A DNA stretch of 64,000 bases, from assembly GCF_023343835.1 (NCBI RefSeq), contig NC_064435.1:71992134-72056133 (forward strand), read 5' to 3'. The translations under genes were made by a program, and so were the position numbers. Below the pieces are notes generated by a model. That model did no database searches. It saw nothing but the letters and a program-made list of their open reading frames with translations, and had not been told where the DNA came from. This DNA is from Lagopus muta. Lineage: Eukaryota; Chordata; Aves; Galliformes; Phasianidae. Shown in pieces: positions 59,659 through 64,000 of the stretch. The first letter of the stretch is position 1. The number at the start of each line of letters is the position of its first letter.

Positions 59659-60634
59659 AGACACACGTGGACTATTCCGTGTTTGTGAAGGGTAACATTA
59701 TCTTTTGAGTATATATACCTTTACCACTTACTTAATTTTTGACTCAGTGTTGGGTTTTTCAAGCAAGTGATCATAAACAGTGGGTTCCCTTCGCTTTTTT
59801 TGAATTCATGTAGTAATCTAGAATTCAATGCAACTAAGGTTCTGAGTTATTATAAAAATGTGTCTAATTTTAAAATATAGTAAGGAGTAGCACAGCTCTG
59901 CACATTGGTTCATCATCAACTTTATCATGTTGGTATTAACCTAAATTAGGTATAGTACTGAACAATAATATACCAACTAGTCTGCTCTGAATTCTCTGAA
60001 GATGCTGATAATCTCTGCTGAATTTTGATGTGGTAGTTTGACATGGCTGCCACCAACTATCTGCTCTGTCACTTAGAGACAGCTTATTTAGATGCCATCA
60101 CAGGAATGAGTGTAGTTGATGGTAGGCTCTTGTTCTCTCTAGTCATTCTGGAATGTGTATCTATTGTAAAAGTAATTAAAATTAGCTGGTGGTGAACCAA
60201 CCTTATAGTGACCTATTATAACATAGTTTGATTAACCTAAAGATGTATTAATTACATGACTTCAAAAAGATTTTTATAGAATCTTCTACTTTCTCTGGCT
60301 GCTAGAAACAGGTAGCTGTGACAGAAACAATTCCTTAAACACAGATATTCATTATGCACAATAGTATTTGCAATGTTTATGAACAAAACTTAAAGAAGTA
60401 AAAAAACTCAATGATTCAGGTCCAATATATCATTTTTGAAATGTGTATTCACTGTAGTCTAAATGATCAGATAATTTTTCTAATGTGTTTTGCAGTATGC
60501 ACATAACATTATTTGCATGATTTAAGATGCAGAGATATTATCAACTTACTGACCTACTTGGACAGAAAATGCATAGGATTGAGTATATGTATGTAGACAT
60601 TTGAAATGCCCTTTTCACCATAGGCTTCTATTTT

Positions 60635-61155
60635 TACAAGGGCTTTTCTGAAAGTAATGCCTCTGTATGGGAACTGCTGAATCATGGCCTGAACCTCTGA
60701 TTGATCACCTGAGGCGAGCAACGAGTGAGCCATGGGAGCACAGGTGAAGGCAATTCAGCTGTGCTGCCAGAAGGGGTGGAGCCTGGCTCACCTCTCCTAG
60801 ACCCATTTAAGAACTGACTGCCAGTAGGGAAGGATCTCTTCTGGAGATCCATCCTCAGGAGTTTTATAGCAAGCCTAGGATGTGGGTAAGCTTTCTATCT
60901 ATTCTCTTTTTGCTATTATAATCTGCTTTGTCAAACTCTCTGGTTTATTTCATAATTATAGCACCCTTATATTCACTGAATATACAGCCTCCTGTTGTTT
61001 TATACCGGCCTACAATGTCAGAGGCAGATGCTGGTAGTATGGCATAAGAGGTTGAACCTTCCCACCGATAATGCATTCCATGTTGTTGCCGTGTGACAGA
61101 TAGCAGCAGAATCTGACAGAATGGCTTGTGATATGGAAGTGCTTATCAAGCAATG
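60635..61155 (+). mobile_element. Mariner (Galluhop-like) 5' fragment split by an LTR
   Basis: The left end acaagggcttttctgaaagt / aatgcctc begins at a TA. It is cut by the LTR at 60664 and resumes at 60987 with gcctcctgttgttttata. It continues in parallel with the mariner at 31222: aggcagatgctggtagtatg, cattccatgttgttgccgtg, tgacagatagcagcagaatc and the transposase start (MACDMEVLIKQ). It then loses similarity near 61155, so the 3' half is missing. Confidence 0.82.
60664..60986 (+). mobile_element. Solo LTR of an endogenous retrovirus, with 5 bp target duplication
   Basis: A 323 bp insertion begins TGTATGGGAACTG and ends GAATATACA. The termini form the inverted pair TGTAT/ATACA expected of a retroviral LTR. 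The mariner bases GCCTC stand directly before it (60659-60663) and again directly after it (60987-60991). This is a perfect 5-base target-site duplication, which proves insertion into the mariner. No internal retroviral genes are present, so it is a solo LTR left by recombination. It contains a cccatttaagaactg stretch that may be a TATA-like box, and a gggtaagc splice-donor-like site. I cannot name its family with confidence. Orientation is provisional. Confidence 0.85.
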
Positions 61156-62585
61156 GGAGGCTTTTAGGTCAAGAATTTAGGTCAAGAATATAGATAATTC
61201 AACTTGCATGCAACTTCTTAGTCTGCTTAGAAAATGGTACTCATAGTTTGGACATTCTGAAAGCATAACATTCACTGGGGAGGCCTATTCCATCTATGCA
61301 GCCCACATGGAATTTAGCTGATAGTTCCTGGAAGTGTTGGCTTATTGCATATACCTGGCAGAGTAGACCATCTGCACTTGCACTGGATGCATCATGGATT
61401 TTTGAGTGACCAGAAGCCTAGAAATCCTGGAAATCTAGTTTGCTTTGGATACAAAATAACAGTATTAAAAAACTCTGGAGATATGTTTTCCTTCTCTTAG
61501 GAGAAAGGAACTAATTGCAAATTTTAGCTAGTATGGTTGAGTAGGTTTAAAAGGAGAAAAATAAGCTGACCATAAGGGTAAGATCATGTAACTCCTTAAG
61601 ATATTAGTACACTCATCAGAAGTCTTGAAAAAACTGTTCAGCAGGGAGGGAACAAGCCTCACCTGCAAAATGCCCTGACCACCTGTCAGTGTAAAGAGGG
61701 ATCATCTGTTCTTGACTGTTTTTGCTCGTGCCTTCTTGTCTGCGTTGAAGTGTTCGACTATTAATTCCAGTTAATTTACTGAAACTCATATTTCATCTGC
61801 TAACTGGACTTTCCAAGAGTGCTAGCTCCTATTTCTGTCTTTTTCAGAATATGAATAATTAAATATTTTTTACAAGATGAAAGATAAAGGATTTAACCTG
61901 AAAATATTCTACATCCTAATGGTTGATGCATTTCCCTTTGCAAGGCCTTCATTCAAATCCATTCTTCACCTGAGTTAAAGCAAGATTTTAAACTTCCACC
62001 TTGTAAGTTGCTATTTTAATGGCTGATATTGACACATTGTTCAGAATATGCAGTGACTTTTCAAAGTCATTTACTGGAATACTTCCAATTCATATATACC
62101 AGACACACAAGTTTGCTGAACCAAAGAGAAAGCAACTTAATTGATTCCTGTACTCATATCACCTCTGTAAGATTGAGTAGGGACGTGACTTTAATACTGC
62201 ACAAAGCATGAAAACCTATTTCTGACACTGGTCTACCTCAGCTGTACTGAATGCTGACAAAGAGGCCATGGTCTTTCCTGAAAAAGAATGATAAAAATGA
62301 TGTGAAGGTGGAAGAAATGCTTTACAATTCTAGGGAATTGTAGGGAATTCTAGAGTTCAGAGTTTTGAGTTTGCTGGAAAATGACTGCAAGGATTTTTTT
62401 ATATCATATCAGTACTTTAAGAGTTAAAATGCTAAGTATTAATATATTTTTCCAATCTAGGCCTAACACACAATGATGTTAACCATAGAGATAGAGACAA
62501 AAAATGTAGGTGTACAAACAAATTTGACTGGATAAGCATGATCAAGAACTTGTTAAGTATCATCATGTTTCAAGTATGCAGAGTT

Positions 62586-62948
62586 TTAGTGCTTTCCACC
62601 ATCTTCATCTTGTTTGTTCAAGTCCATAAGACAAGAAATCAGTAACACATCTTCATCTGTTTTCACTGGATTCTTTTACATCCTGAAGAAGCTACATACA
62701 CAGCTGAGAACTGGGCTCTTTTCAATAATTTTGGCACAAACCAGCTCTTTAGCATCTGTTAGGTACAGAATTTGAAGGATGTTCACTATCCAGTCTTCTG
62801 CCTTTCGTTCTATGGCAACTACGTGTGTCAGTAATGAAAAGTACCTCATAAGAAAACATCTGACTGTAAGTATTGGGCTCAGGCCGTTTGGCCTTTCAGT
62901 CATAACCAAGAGTAATTCATAGAATTGTATCAACATTTTCACGTGACC
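62586..62948 (-). other. Protein-like reading frame with one internal stop, unidentified
   Basis: On the minus strand an open frame starts just after a possible acceptor (gttttcctag, ending at 62949) and runs about 90 codons: KMLIQFYELLLVMTERPNGL, later AIERKAEDWIVNILQILYL and TDAKELVCAKIIEKSPVLS, then TAA at 62676-62678. The same frame continues for 29 more codons (KNPVKTDEDVLLISCLMDLN) to a stop at 62586. Its mix of residues looks more like an alpha-helical protein than chance AT-rich translation. It may be a dead retrocopy or exon of an unknown protein. It is not part of known MARCH proteins. I cannot name it. Confidence 0.3.
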
Positions 62949-63026
62949 CTAGGAAAACCTTTGAGGGAAGACTGTGTTTCTTTGTGATATATAAAATAAG
63001 GGCACTTCAGATTTTGAGGGCAAGGT

Positions 63027-63064
63027 GTTAAATAAATAAATAATAATAATAATAATAAAAAAAG
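63027..63064. repeat. (AATA)n/(AAT)n microsatellite
   Basis: aaataaataaat is followed by about six aat units and an A run, in MARCHF11 intron DNA. Confidence 0.88.
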
Positions 63065-64000
63065 CTTAGTTCAGAGTGAAGGTTGTTACCTCACCTAATC
63101 CCTAAGCAAGATGTATATATGTTGGGTAATGGTTAAAAAGTAGGACAATAGATATGGCAGTGTAATATCAACCACTATGTAATCACGGAGAAGGCAATCC
63201 TAGGTTCTGGCCTGCACAAAATCTGGCAAAACCTGCTTTAAAATTCAATTAGAGATTAATGTACTAGATTGACAAATCAATTAGATTGACTGTGTAATCA
63301 ATTACATTTGCAATAAATCTTCACTTGAAGACAACAGTCATAATTAGATGACTTCAGACTACGCAAATTAATATAGTAAGCAGCATACTGCTTGAAAATT
63401 TGGCCAAATAGAAAAATTGATTTATTATGCTTCCTTTTGTTTTAATTATTATACATTATACACAATATCTAAAACATGATATAAAAAGATGCACAATGCA
63501 TCAATGATTATACCTATTAGTATGATGTATGCATTTTACAGTTTCTAGCAGCAATAATTATTACTATCAATTCTAATTTAATAAGCATTAATATTTTAAA
63601 AATCAATTGTCTTAGTAAGTTTTTTAGTTATTACTACATAATCATGGCCTCAAGCTGGTAGGTACTATTGTTTGAATTAGCAATCAGTTTTTTCTAATAG
63701 TTTGGGCTGGCCACTGGAAATACACAGCTTTCTTGCTTACTGTGCATCAACATTCATAACACTACAAGAAGCAATGGTCATAATAAAACTGTTATATCCA
63801 ATTCATACTGCTGTGCTTGGTAGCCTTTAAACTATAAATTGCTCTTGGTCTAACAGTGGTTATATGACTCATACATAACCTATGTACATCCCTTCCAGTA
63901 TAAATAAATACATACATAAAAATACCCTTGTTTTCTCTCAAATCAAGATGCACCTAAGAGAAAGAACGGTATGTAACAAGCTATACACAAAGAAAATACT

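Larger units (their letters stand above)
54475..64000 (-). other. MARCHF11: MARCHF11 upstream intron (partial)
   Basis: AT-rich intron DNA upstream of the transmembrane exon. I searched the minus strand by eye for the RING-CH exon (WISERG and CELC-type codons) and did not find it. The intron holds an old CR1 (55631-55905), a worn CR1 (59515-59658), a mariner fragment split by a solo LTR (60635-61155) and simple repeats. A protein-like frame lies at 62586-62948 and a very AT-rich block at about 63240-63480. A perfect 12-base repeat taggtcaagaat occurs twice near 61166-61189. Confidence 0.8.

Noticed and set aside
1..64000. tRNA, rRNA, snRNA or known microRNA genes
   Set aside because: No cloverleaf, box or hairpin was recognised by eye. 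A Rfam/tRNAscan run would be needed to exclude diverged ones.
54475..64000. RING-CH exon of MARCHF11
   Set aside because: Searched the minus strand for WISERG and CELC-type codons and found no match, so it is probably beyond the right edge.

Overview
The window is nuclear DNA of a bird, most likely a galliform close to chicken. It contains CR1 LINE 3' ends with (ATTCTATG)n tails, mariner copies of the Galluhop type, a short solo LTR, AT-rich introns tens of kilobases long, and two split vertebrate genes. Nothing bacterial or viral-genomic was seen. Almost all of the longer open frames are chance or shadow frames.

Layout: 1-9024 is an intron of FBXL7 (+ strand). An FBXL7 exon at 9025-9636 carries the F-box and the first leucine-rich repeats. 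An intron follows (9637-14370), then the last coding exon at 14371-15107 and a probable 2.3 kb 3' UTR ending near an AATAAA at 17395. About 29 kb of intergenic DNA follows (about 17421-46770). The 3' end of a second gene then appears on the minus strand: the last coding exon of MARCHF11 at 47041-47363 and the preceding transmembrane exon at 54282-54474. The intron between them is 6.9 kb, and the rest of the window (54475-64000) is the next upstream intron. The two genes are tail to tail, the arrangement I recall for human 5p15.1. Both encode ubiquitin-ligase components: FBXL7 is a soluble SCF substrate receptor and MARCHF11 is a membrane RING-CH E3 ligase. They are not known to work together.

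The intergenic part holds CR1 copies of several ages, a worn 1.1 kb CR1/L3-type LINE with a reverse-transcriptase remnant (24825-25910), and a Galluhop-like mariner with a CR1 nested in its dead transposase (31222-32116). It also holds a compact CpG island that belongs to no gene seen here (about 32270-32720). MARCHF11 intron DNA holds a striking 1.4 kb all-purine degenerate repeat array (50720-52145), several CR1s, and a mariner fragment split by a 323 bp solo LTR with a perfect 5 bp target duplication (60664-60986).

Most worth checking: the orphan CpG island, the strand-biased purine array, two protein-like reading frames of unknown origin in MARCHF11 introns (62586-62948 minus, 49306-49713 plus), and a few non-repeat AT-rich blocks that look like conserved regulatory DNA. 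I found no convincing new gene system.
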